A DNA stretch of 64,000 nucleotides, taken from the NCBI GenBank assembly GCA_030622115.1, contig JAUXGN010000010.1, positions 1 to 64,000 on the forward strand, in the 5' to 3' direction. Each line of letters begins with the position of its first letter. The stretch's first letter is position 1. The notes under the pieces are model-generated. The model made no database searches. It was not told the DNA's origin and saw nothing but the letters and a program-made list of their open reading frames with translations. Shown one piece after another: positions 9,474-17,761 of this stretch. This DNA comes from Candidatus Eiseniibacteriota bacterium. Lineage in GTDB: Bacteria > Joyebacterota > Joyebacteria > Joyebacterales > Joyebacteraceae. A program made the translations under genes and the position numbers.

Positions 9474-10352
9474 CTATTCGACGTTCTGCACCTGCTCCCT
9501 GAGCTTCTCTATCTCTTCCTTGAGCGAAAGCCCCGCCGACGCCATGTCGACGTCTGCGTTCTTGGAACCTATGGTGTTCGCCTCCCGATGCATCTCCTGA
9601 ACGAGGAAGTTCAGTCTCTTTCCGGTAGGTTCGCTCGCGGTGAGCGTCTGACGAGCGTGCTCCACGTGAGCCAGAAGCCGCACGATCTCTTCCGTGAAAT
9701 CGGCTTTGTCTGCCGCCGACGCCACTTCCTGCGCGAGGCGCCCCTCGTCAACCGCAACGCCGTCGGTCATGAATGATCGTATCCGTTCCATCATACGTTC
9801 CTTCATGGCCTCGGATGCTCGTGGAGCCGCGGCTTCGACCTGACGGACGATTGACTCGATCGTATCCACGCGGCCTGAGATATCGCGAAGAAGTGTGTCT
9901 CCCTCTACCTCCCGCATCGATACCAGCTGATCCATCGCGGCGGCCATCACCGGTTCCACAACGCCCCACAACTCATCGGCCTCGGGATTCTCCTCCTGCT
10001 GCTCGAACACCTGAGGAAAGCGCGCCAACGTGGCAATGCTGATATCACCTGCGAGTTCGAGCTTGTTCGATAGTGCGCGCAGTTCGCTGACGAGTTCGCC
10101 GGCCACCGTGGCGTTGATGGAAGTCCCCGCGGCAGTCGCCTTGTCGTGCCATTCGATGTAGACGGTCACGCGGCCTCTATCGAGGACCGATTCCACATAT
10201 CGGCGCACTCTGTCCTCTACACGGAGCAGAAGTCGCGGCGCCTTCACCTGAAGATCGAGAAAGCGCTGGTTGACAGAACGCACCTCAACTCTGACGCGCC
10301 TCCCGCCGTCGGCGGACTCGGCGCTTCCATATCCAGTCATGCTCCTGAGCAC
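9474..10352 (-). CDS. YicC-family endoribonuclease
   Basis: The 292-residue YicC-like protein shows N-terminal VLRSMTGYGSAE (family RSMTGFG), SVNQRFLDLQVK, the central TLARFPQVF and the C-terminal LNFLVQEMHREANTIGSKN-type motif. YicC proteins are RNases implicated in small-RNA turnover. I chose GTG 10352 because GAGGAGGGG precedes it at good spacing and it restores the usual VLRSMTGYG beginning; ATG 10340 is the alternative. It is the first gene of the long minus-strand operon, about 35 nt downstream of the promoter -10 box. Confidence 0.93.
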   Translation of the reverse strand: MLRSMTGYGSAESADGGRRVRVEVRSVNQRFLDLQVKAPRLLLRVEDRVRRYVESVLDRGRVTVYIEWHDKATAAGTSINATVAGELVSELRALSNKLELAGDISIATLARFPQVFEQQEENPEADELWGVVEPVMAAAMDQLVSMREVEGDTLLRDISGRVDTIESIVRQVEAAAPRASEAMKERMMERIRSFMTDGVAVDEGRLAQEVASAADKADFTEEIVRLLAHVEHARQTLTASEPTGKRLNFLVQEMHREANTIGSKNADVDMASAGLSLKEEIEKLREQVQNVE

Positions 10353-10386
10353 AGGTACACCCCTCCTCAGTTTCAAGTAGATTGAT

Positions 10387-10415
10387 ACTATAGCGCCTGA
10401 CCGGCCTGGAGTCAA
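10387..10415 (-). promoter_or_regulatory. Sigma-70-type promoter of the yicC housekeeping operon
   Basis: On the minus strand TTGACT (10415-10410) and TATAGT (10392-10387) are separated by exactly 17 bp, close to the -35/-10 consensus. Transcription would start about 10380, leaving a leader of about 28 nt before GTG 10352 that carries GAGGAGGGG. It is back to back with the promoter at 10433-10461. Confidence 0.75.
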
Positions 10416-10432
10416 CGCGTCCTCCGACGGTG

Positions 10433-10461
10433 TTGCACGCCGGGGTCACGACGGCTATACT
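10433..10461 (+). promoter_or_regulatory. Sigma-70-type promoter of the NFACT-family gene
   Basis: TTGCAC (10433-10438) and TATACT (10456-10461) are spaced by 17 bp on the plus strand. Transcription from about 10468 would give a leader of about 90 nt before GTG 10559. The -35 boxes of the two divergent promoters are only 17 bp apart, so the pair could be co-regulated. Confidence 0.6.
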
Positions 10462-10558
10462 GCGGCTTGCCGGCCAGAGAGCCCGGAGACCCCGGATCCA
10501 GAGCCTGGTGACCATTGGAAGGCCTTGGGCGGACCGATACCTCACGCGGAGAATATTC

Positions 10559-12007
10559 GTGAATCAAGCCCTTTTGTCTCGACTGATCGGTGAAATCTCC
10601 CCGCAGATCGCCGGCGCAGGCGTCACCCGCGTTCACTGGTTGGCGGATGAGGCTCTGGCTCTCAAGCTCGCCGCCGTGCGCCCGAGTTTCCTTGTGATCT
10701 CTATCTCACGTGCGCTCCCCCTCATCTTCCTTGCAGACACATGCCCTCCTCCGACCGGAGCGAAGGAAAATCGATCACCCGATCTCGAGCGGGAACTCAA
10801 GGGAGCAACGATCCAGTCCATGACGGCAGCGCGCGATCGCACGGCAGCCGAGTTCTCACTCGTTCGCACACACGCGACCGGCTTTGAAACCAAGCGAACG
10901 CTTGTCGTTGAACTTGGCTCCAGACCCGGCATCGTCGTGCGTCCGACCGCACGGCCGCGTTCGAGCGAGGATGAGGAACACAACACATCGCCACAGGAGC
11001 CGGCCGTAGACTATACTGGGTCGGCCTTTGTCACATCCTGGACCGACAACCAGGAACGCACGCATGTCAGGCTGTCCGACCGGCGGTCCAGCGACGCTCA
11101 CGCGGGCGACACAAGAACGTTCGATTCGGTCAACGATGCCGCCGCGCACGCCTTCCATACGTTTTTCGATGTCATCAGCATGGACCACAGACGCGCTGCG
11201 GTCTCCCGACTCGTTCTCAAACGTCTCGCGCGGAAACGGCGCGCGATCGCCAAGGTCGAGGCGGAGATAGCGGACTCACAGAACGCAGACGAGCACCGCA
11301 CGAAGGGGCAGCTGATTCTTGCGCGGAAGGGCGACATTCCCCGGGGCGCCCAAGTCGCTCACCTCAAGGACTTCGACGAGAGTTCGATCGTGGAGATAGC
11401 GATCAACCCTTCTCTCTCCCCCACCCAGAACGCCGAGAACTACTTCAAGCGTGCAAGAAAGGCCGCGAGACGTGGTGCGAAGGCGCCGGCACGGCTTGGA
11501 GAGCTGGAGGTGGAGGCCGAGAAGCTTGAGGCCGTGGGCGCCTCGATCGCCGACGCATCAATCGAGCGGCTCGCGGAGATCGAGAAGCGTTTCCGTGTGG
11601 GGAAAGCCGTGAGATCGCGCGGGAGATCTACCCCTCCACGCGCGCACTTCCGCACGTACGTGGTCAGCGGTGGCTGGGAGGTCCTCGTGGGCCGCTCGAA
11701 CAAGGACAACGATATCCTCACCCACCGGATAGCGAACCAGAGCGACCTCTGGTTCCACGCGCGCCAGGCTGCCGGCTCGCATGTCATCCTGAGAATCCCA
11801 AGCGGGAAGGCCCGCCCCGATCGCCGGGCCATCCTTGAGGCGGCGGCCATAGCCGCCTTCCATAGCAAGGCGGGGCGCTCATCAAAAGTGTCTGTGAGCT
11901 ACACGGAGAAGCGACACGTAAGAAAGCCGCGAGGCGCCAAGCCGGGACTTGCCGTAATCTCCCGTGAGAAGAGCGTCATGGTGAGACCTCAGATCCCACA
12001 AACATAG
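10559..12007 (+). CDS. NFACT-family protein (RqcH/Tae2-like ribosome quality control factor)
   Basis: The 482-residue protein begins at GTG 10559 (NQALLSRLIGEIS), with GGAGA 7 nt upstream. It has an N-terminal NFACT-N-like domain, a central helical coiled-coil region (about 260-390; NPSLSPTQNAENYFKRARKA is the classic NFACT linker) and a C-terminal NFACT-R/DUF814 domain (VGRSNKDNDILTHRIANQSD, LWFHARQAAGSHVILR, VSYTEKRHVRKPRGAKPG). RqcH recruits tRNA-Ala to stalled 50S subunits and tags nascent chains with alanine. The region between about 60 and 160 is poorly conserved by eye. It is monocistronic and divergent from yicC. Confidence 0.88.
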   Translation: MNQALLSRLIGEISPQIAGAGVTRVHWLADEALALKLAAVRPSFLVISISRALPLIFLADTCPPPTGAKENRSPDLERELKGATIQSMTAARDRTAAEFSLVRTHATGFETKRTLVVELGSRPGIVVRPTARPRSSEDEEHNTSPQEPAVDYTGSAFVTSWTDNQERTHVRLSDRRSSDAHAGDTRTFDSVNDAAAHAFHTFFDVISMDHRRAAVSRLVLKRLARKRRAIAKVEAEIADSQNADEHRTKGQLILARKGDIPRGAQVAHLKDFDESSIVEIAINPSLSPTQNAENYFKRARKAARRGAKAPARLGELEVEAEKLEAVGASIADASIERLAEIEKRFRVGKAVRSRGRSTPPRAHFRTYVVSGGWEVLVGRSNKDNDILTHRIANQSDLWFHARQAAGSHVILRIPSGKARPDRRAILEAAAIAAFHSKAGRSSKVSVSYTEKRHVRKPRGAKPGLAVISREKSVMVRPQIPQT

Positions 12008-12038
12008 ACGTCGGCAGCGACCGCAGCTGCCACACGAT

Positions 12039-13961
12039 CTACACCTGGTCCACGTAGTCCCTGTGCCAGAGTTCGAGCGTTAGTAGCGCCATCAGCATCC
12101 CGCTCGAGCTGGAGTAGTACCTGACCCCGTCCGAGAAGAAGCTGTTCAGGATCCCGGACAACCCCTCCCTTGAGAAGTACCCTCGCTCGATTGAACGCTT
12201 GTCCGTCAGGATGCTCGTAATGGTGTCTCTCAACTCTCCGGCGAACCAGTGGTCCCGCGCGATCGCAAAACCGCTCTTCCCTGGCGCAAGCGTTTCGTCC
12301 GGAAGAAGTCCCAGCAACGAGCGACGGAGAATTGCCTTCTGAAGAGGACCATGGATCCGGTCACCTATCGGCAGCCCACGGGAAAAGTCAACCAGATCCC
12401 CTTCGAGATAGGGCATCCTGCATTCAAGGGAATGAGCAGAGCATGTCCGCTCCACCTTCGGCAAAAGACAGTCATGAAGATAAAAATGAACGTCAAAGTG
12501 CAGGTATTGCTCAAGAGGATGCCGACCACGCGCGCGCTCCATCACAGGCAGCACATTGCGCGACGAAGGAGTTGACCTCGAGAGTTTGAAAAACCCCGGC
12601 GAGTAGAGTGACCGCTGAACCATCATGGGTATGATGCGCGGCTCGTAGCTGATCTCGCCCGGGTCGAGCGAATCTCTGTAGAGCTTCCGCACGATCTTCG
12701 ACCCCGTTTTCTCATCCGCTGCAGTGATCGGGAGCATCCGAAAGATGTGTCTGAAGCCGCTCCTGCGAAGCGCTCGTCTTCGCCACCCGGGCGACTGGAC
12801 GCTACGCAGAAGAGTGGCGTGACGGTTGCTGCCGCCGAGGAGCTGGTCCGGACCGTCCCCCGTCAGTACTACACCCACTCCATTCGCCGCAACCTCGGCT
12901 CCGTGATAGCAGGGGAAGGCGGAGGAATCCTCAAAGGGCGAATCGAACACCTTCACCAGGCGGCTCATGAGGGGTACGAAATCGGACACCTTCAGGATCG
13001 ATGGATTCCAATCCAGGTCGAGACGGCGTGCGATCACCTCGGCCGCCGCTATCTCACTGAAGCGTTCATCGTCGAAGCCGACAGTGAAGGCCTTGAGGCC
13101 GGCGCCAAGGACCGAACTCAGAATCGCACAGACGCCCGCCGAGTCGACTCCCCCACTCAGGAATGCTCCCGGTGTGTCGAGACCGTCGGTGCACTTCCTG
13201 ACGGCGTCCGTCAAGAGGCCGCGAAATCTGGTGACACGCTCCGCTTCGGGCAGCCCGAACGCCGAGTCATCGAAATCGAAGCGCCAGTAGTGTTTGGAGA
13301 TTGCGCTCTCGCTCCGAACATCGAGCAGACCGCCCGGATCTACCTGCAGGATACCCTTGAACATCGTCTCGGGATGGGGAATGTAGCCGAACGACAGGAG
13401 ATCGTTGATGGCCGGCGCATTCACTTCGGTCTTGATGAACCCACTGGCAAGAAGAGCCTTGATCTCTGACGCGAACAGACAGAGGCCGTCTGAGAACGCG
13501 TAGTAGAGTGGTCGCACTCCCATCCGGTCTCTCGCGAGGATGAGCCGTCGCTTCTCACCGTCCCAAACGGCCACAGCGAAGTGCCCGTTCAGGAGACCAG
13601 CGACGTTCTCGCCCGATTTCCGGTAGATCTCGGTGACCATACCCTCGACGGGAGTCATCCCCACGCCCTCAGGAACAACACCGTCGGAAGCGACACCATC
13701 CATGCCGGGCGCTTCGAAGAGAACACCCCCGAGGATGCAGGTCACGGCAGTGTCAGGCGCTTCCGTATCGGTCGCATCCACATGACGAAGATCAGGACCA
13801 TCGGGAAGGCGGACAGCGAGGGCAGCCTCGGCGCCCACAAAGAAGCGGCGCTCTATGGCGCCGCGGTGCGAGATGGCAGCCGACATGTCCTCTAGTGCCC
13901 TTCGCTTCTCACTGGAGCTCAGACTGCCCCCGAAATCCACAATTCCACAGATGCCGGCCAC
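12039..13961 (-). CDS. Asparagine synthetase-like protein with degenerate glutaminase site
   Basis: The 640-residue two-domain AsnB-family protein starts at GTG 13961 (GGGAGA upstream). The C-terminal synthetase domain is intact, with PP-loop LSGGVDSAG at 268-276, and LEQYLHFDVHFYLHDCLLPKVE and HSLECRMPYL further on. The N-terminal class II amidotransferase domain keeps its fold signatures (ISHRG, LNGHFAVAVWD, ARDRMGVRPLYYA, FASEIKALL). However, the mature N-terminal Cys is Ala (MAGICG in place of MCGI), and the NGEIYN glutamine-binding strand reads LGGVLFEA. It probably cannot hydrolyse glutamine and may use ammonia or another amine. Similar loss occurs in beta-lactam synthetases and lasso cyclases. 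A methyltransferase gene lies 22 nt upstream. Confidence 0.85.
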   Translation of the reverse strand: MAGICGIVDFGGSLSSSEKRRALEDMSAAISHRGAIERRFFVGAEAALAVRLPDGPDLRHVDATDTEAPDTAVTCILGGVLFEAPGMDGVASDGVVPEGVGMTPVEGMVTEIYRKSGENVAGLLNGHFAVAVWDGEKRRLILARDRMGVRPLYYAFSDGLCLFASEIKALLASGFIKTEVNAPAINDLLSFGYIPHPETMFKGILQVDPGGLLDVRSESAISKHYWRFDFDDSAFGLPEAERVTRFRGLLTDAVRKCTDGLDTPGAFLSGGVDSAGVCAILSSVLGAGLKAFTVGFDDERFSEIAAAEVIARRLDLDWNPSILKVSDFVPLMSRLVKVFDSPFEDSSAFPCYHGAEVAANGVGVVLTGDGPDQLLGGSNRHATLLRSVQSPGWRRRALRRSGFRHIFRMLPITAADEKTGSKIVRKLYRDSLDPGEISYEPRIIPMMVQRSLYSPGFFKLSRSTPSSRNVLPVMERARGRHPLEQYLHFDVHFYLHDCLLPKVERTCSAHSLECRMPYLEGDLVDFSRGLPIGDRIHGPLQKAILRRSLLGLLPDETLAPGKSGFAIARDHWFAGELRDTITSILTDKRSIERGYFSREGLSGILNSFFSDGVRYYSSSSGMLMALLTLELWHRDYVDQV

Positions 13962-13983
13962 TGGTATCTCCCACAGAAATTAC

Positions 13984-14760
13984 TCACGCGCGCTTCCGCG
14001 CCACGCAGTAGAGCCAGCTGCTGTCTGTACACGGCTTCTCAATGTCGATGATGTTGCCCTTGAGATCGTAGGTCTCCAGAAGCTCGAAGCCAACATTCCC
14101 AAGCTGCGCGGCCAGATGTCGATGTGTGATATAGTACGTGACGAGACCGAAATTGTGCGCCGGATCGTTGATTATCTCGTATGTCTCCTCACTGCGCTCG
14201 AACTGGCGGTCGTACCGACGGTTCCTGGTGCGTCGACGGAATCTCACCACTCTGCGCACCAATGCGAAAGGATCGATGGTGAAATGGAAGTCCGGCTCCT
14301 TGACCGCACCAACGTAGTCCCTGTTGTGCGTGGAGAAGGAGAATAGTCCGCCGTCCTTCAGGATCCGGTGCACCTCCCGAAGACCTATGATCCGGTCCTC
14401 ATGGGAGAGCGAGTCCATCCCGTTATTGGCGAAGTTGGCAAAATCGAAATAGCCGTCCTCGTAGCGGGACATGTCTCTGAAGTCGCCGAAACTGCAATCG
14501 ATGTCGCCGCAGAACTCCAGGCACTGCTTGACCATCTCGTGTGAATAGTCGATCGCTACGTATTCGCCCGCCCACTTGGTCAGAAAGACCGCCGTTCTGC
14601 CGGCGCCACACCCGATATCAAGGACCCGATGCCCTGAGATCTCACCGCGGTACTTGACATATATCATAACCTCCGGCATCTGGAGCGTGCTGTGGATGTA
14701 CATCGCCGCGGTGCGCTTCGCTCCGTAGCAGTGCTTGTTTGTGTCGTCATAGCCCGTCAT
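13984..14760 (-). CDS. Class I SAM-dependent methyltransferase
   Basis: The 258-residue protein starts at ATG 14760, which has GGAGGTGATC just upstream. Rossmann motif I is VLDIGCGAGRTAVFL at about residue 53, followed by AIDYSHEMVKQC (motif II acidic residue), DFRDMSRYEDGYFDFANFANN (motif III/post I) and LREVHRILKDGGLFSFSTHN (motif IV region). The substrate is unknown. It lies 22 nt upstream of the glutaminase-dead asparagine synthetase-like gene in the same direction, which suggests one transcript and possibly a shared small-molecule or peptide substrate; that link is inference. Confidence 0.88.
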   Translation of the reverse strand: MTGYDDTNKHCYGAKRTAAMYIHSTLQMPEVMIYVKYRGEISGHRVLDIGCGAGRTAVFLTKWAGEYVAIDYSHEMVKQCLEFCGDIDCSFGDFRDMSRYEDGYFDFANFANNGMDSLSHEDRIIGLREVHRILKDGGLFSFSTHNRDYVGAVKEPDFHFTIDPFALVRRVVRFRRRTRNRRYDRQFERSEETYEIINDPAHNFGLVTYYITHRHLAAQLGNVGFELLETYDLKGNIIDIEKPCTDSSWLYCVARKRA

Positions 14761-14986
14761 TCGATCACCTCCGTGCGCTTGGCGAAGCACGAAAGAACAA
14801 AGCAAGAAAAGTGCCTAGTCTTCCCTTCCTCCCAATTCGCCATGCGTCTCGCCGCCCATATATCCCCATGATGAGAATCCCACGGCAGGCCGCGAGCCGC
14901 AAGCGATTCCCGCCCAACCCACAGTTCGAGCATCCGCGCGGAGAAGAACGGTAGTCTCGACGCTCACATCGAGACCTGCCGGTTCC

Positions 14987-15015
14987 TTGATGTTCACTGC
15001 GTGTTGTGGTATAAT
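14987..15015 (+). promoter_or_regulatory. Sigma-70-type promoter with extended -10 for the papain-like protease gene
   Basis: TTGATG (14987-14992) and TATAAT (15010-15015) are spaced by 17 bp, with TGG before the -10 (extended -10). Transcription from about 15022 leaves a leader of about 109 nt before ATG 15131. The rest of the 14761-15130 divergent intergenic region holds only the methyltransferase ribosome site; I see no other feature in it. Confidence 0.7.
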
Positions 15016-15130
15016 CAACGGATAGTCGTTCCGACGGGTTCCATCCTGTCCCGGGACGGCATCCGGCTTGATTGCGTAGTGGCGATTCACCAGCCGTATC
15101 ACAAACCCGCGCAGCAAAGGGAGTACTGGA

Positions 15131-17623
15131 ATGAGCAGAATGCATCCGGTCCATCGTCTGGTCCTGATAGGACTGGGCTGTGTCATGGCGGTCCCGCTCA
15201 TGTCGCAAGCTCAAATACCTGCCGAATACGACCTTCGCGACGTCGGGGGTGAGAACTACGTCACGCCCGTCAAGAGCCAGAGCGGAGGCACTTGTTGGAC
15301 GTTCGGATCGATGTCGGCCGTCGAGGGGAATCTCCTGATAACGGGTGCGTGGACTGCCGCGGGCGAGACGGGAGAGCCGAACCTGGCAGAGTACCACCTC
15401 GACTGGTGGAACGGCTTCAACGACCACTACAACCAGGATATCTATCCCACGTCCGGCGGGCTTACGGTTCACCAGGGCGGCGACTACCGCGTCACAACAG
15501 CCTATCTATCGAGAGCAGAGGGTGCGGTCCGCGATGAGGACGGTCAATCGTACAGCACGCCCCCACTGCGGGCGTCCGAGACCTACCACTACTACTACCC
15601 AAGAGATGTAGAGTGGTTCGTGGCGGGCGAGAATCTGGAGAACATCGACGTCATCAAGCAGGTCATCATGGATCACGGCGTCATCGCAACCGCCCTGTGC
15701 TACGACAGCCAGTTCATAACGAACTACATCCACTACCAGCCACCGTCCAGCATCATCGAGCCGAATCACGGCGTATCGATCGTCGGATGGGACGACAGCA
15801 AGAGTACGCAGGCGACCGAGGGTCCCGGTGCGTGGCTCGTCAAGAACAGCTGGGGCAGCGGCTGGGGATACGACGGCTACTTCTGGATCTCCTACTACGA
15901 CAAGCACTGCTGTCAGAATCCGGAGATGGGCGCCGTCTCCTTCCAGAACGTCGAGCCGTTCGCATACGAGAACACCTACTACCACGACTACCACGCCTGG
16001 CGCGACACACTGACAACTGCATCCGAAGCGTTCAACGCCTTTACGGCGGACGGTGACGAGCTCCTGCAGGCGGTGAGCTTCTTCACTGCAGTCGACAATG
16101 TCGACTATGTGGTAAGCATCTACGACGACTTCGTCGGAGGAGAACTCCAAAATCTCCTAGCGACGCAGTCCGGTTCATACGAGCGCACCGGCTTCCATAC
16201 GGTCGATCTGCCCTCGCCCGTGACCCTCTGCGCCGGCAACGACTTCTACACATATGTCAGCTTCTCTCAGGGCGGTCATCCCTACGACCGCACGTCGGAT
16301 GTACCCGTTCTTCTCGGCGCCAGCTACCGGGTCATCGTTGAGTCGAGCGCGTCCGCGGGTGAGAGCTACTACAAGAGCGGCGGCGACTGGCTCGATTTCT
16401 ACGACTACGATGACGGGTCGTGGAGCCAGACCGGCAACTTCTGTATCAAGGCACTCACGATCGACGCCGGGCTCAGTGTGACGCCGGCAGGCGATTTTGA
16501 ATCCGAGGGGCCGACCGGCGGACCGTTCCTACCGGCGGACACCGAGTACGATATGGAATACAGGGGCAGCGCGTCGATCAACTACGAGGTTACGGTAGTC
16601 GATCCTTCGGTCACGTGGATTACGCTTTCCGGCGACACCGGGGGCGTTCTCACCCCTGGCGACACGGCAACCGTGACTGTGACAATCAACAGCAACGCGG
16701 AACTCCTGCCTGACGGCGCCTATGTTGCGGAACTATGGTTCCGGAATCTCTCGAACGGCTTGGGAGACGCGATGCGCGACGTCGTCCTCGCTGTCGGCAC
16801 GAGCGAGAAGCAATACGAATGGACGCTCGACACCGACCCTGGTTGGTCAACCGACGGCCAGTGGGCATACGGACAGCCAACCGGTGGTGGTGGCCAGTAC
16901 GGCGAGCCCGACCCGACGGCCGGGCACACAGGATCCAACGTCTGCGGCTACAATCTGAGCGGAGACTATCCGAACAACCTGTCACAGATGCATCTCACGA
17001 CAGGATCGATAGACTGTCAGGATTTTTACAATGTCCATCTCATCTTCTGGAGATGGCTCGGCGTCGAGCAGCCCGACTACGATCACGCTTCTGTCGCCGT
17101 GAGTGTGAACGGTGCCGACTGGGTGACGGTCTGGGAGAATGCAGCAGAGATCGCTGACACCGAGTGGACGCAGATGGACGTCGACATCTCATCCATCGCC
17201 GATGACGCGGAAACGGTCTACCTCCGATGGACAATGGGAACCACGGATGGCGGGTGGATGTACTGCGGATGGAACATCGATGATATCGAGGTTTGGGCCA
17301 TTTCCACAGTCGGTTCAGATGTCGATGATGACAACGACCTCATCCGCGAGGCCCGGCTTGACCCCGTCAGACCGAACCCGTTCAACCCGACCGCCACGAT
17401 CTCGTTCGCGCTTCCCGAGCCGGGCGAGGTCGAGATCGCGGTCTACGATCTAGCCGGACGGCTGGTGACGGTGCTCGAGCACGGCCCGCGCGACGCGGGC
17501 GCGCACGCGATCGTGTGGAACGGAACCGACGCCGATGGAAGACGGCTGAGTTCCGGTGTCTACTTCGTGCGGCTCCTGGCCGGAGAGACGGCGGCCGTGC
17601 GGAAGATGGTGATGGTCAAGTAG
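15131..17623 (+). CDS. Secreted papain-family (C1) cysteine protease with C-terminal FlgD-like sorting domain
   Basis: The protein has 830 residues. A signal peptide (1-28, ending MSQAQ) runs straight into a mature-type C1 domain with no propeptide: Q50 and C55 in KSQSGGTCWTF, His near 213 in NHGVSIVGWDD, Asn near 238 in LVKNSWGSGWG. A lectin-like beta domain follows (about 280-450), then an Ig-like segment (about 460-560) and a jelly-roll/MAM-like domain (about 575-725). The last 80 residues form a FlgD-like domain (RPNPFNPTATISF, SGVYFVRLLAGE, ending KMVMVK), used for cell-surface sorting in FCB bacteria. GGGAG lies 7 nt before ATG. The downstream neighbour carries the same tail. Confidence 0.9.
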   Translation: MSRMHPVHRLVLIGLGCVMAVPLMSQAQIPAEYDLRDVGGENYVTPVKSQSGGTCWTFGSMSAVEGNLLITGAWTAAGETGEPNLAEYHLDWWNGFNDHYNQDIYPTSGGLTVHQGGDYRVTTAYLSRAEGAVRDEDGQSYSTPPLRASETYHYYYPRDVEWFVAGENLENIDVIKQVIMDHGVIATALCYDSQFITNYIHYQPPSSIIEPNHGVSIVGWDDSKSTQATEGPGAWLVKNSWGSGWGYDGYFWISYYDKHCCQNPEMGAVSFQNVEPFAYENTYYHDYHAWRDTLTTASEAFNAFTADGDELLQAVSFFTAVDNVDYVVSIYDDFVGGELQNLLATQSGSYERTGFHTVDLPSPVTLCAGNDFYTYVSFSQGGHPYDRTSDVPVLLGASYRVIVESSASAGESYYKSGGDWLDFYDYDDGSWSQTGNFCIKALTIDAGLSVTPAGDFESEGPTGGPFLPADTEYDMEYRGSASINYEVTVVDPSVTWITLSGDTGGVLTPGDTATVTVTINSNAELLPDGAYVAELWFRNLSNGLGDAMRDVVLAVGTSEKQYEWTLDTDPGWSTDGQWAYGQPTGGGGQYGEPDPTAGHTGSNVCGYNLSGDYPNNLSQMHLTTGSIDCQDFYNVHLIFWRWLGVEQPDYDHASVAVSVNGADWVTVWENAAEIADTEWTQMDVDISSIADDAETVYLRWTMGTTDGGWMYCGWNIDDIEVWAISTVGSDVDDDNDLIREARLDPVRPNPFNPTATISFALPEPGEVEIAVYDLAGRLVTVLEHGPRDAGAHAIVWNGTDADGRRLSSGVYFVRLLAGETAAVRKMVMVK

Positions 17624-17761
17624 GATTACTGGATCGGGTCATCCGTTCCCCGGCGCTGGGACAAGGCTGTTACGCAGCCGAACCGGCGACGGAGGATGGA
17701 TGACCGGTCCGGCACGGCGACCGCCGGCCGGAGAAGAACGCAGGAGCAAAGAGGCCCTTCC

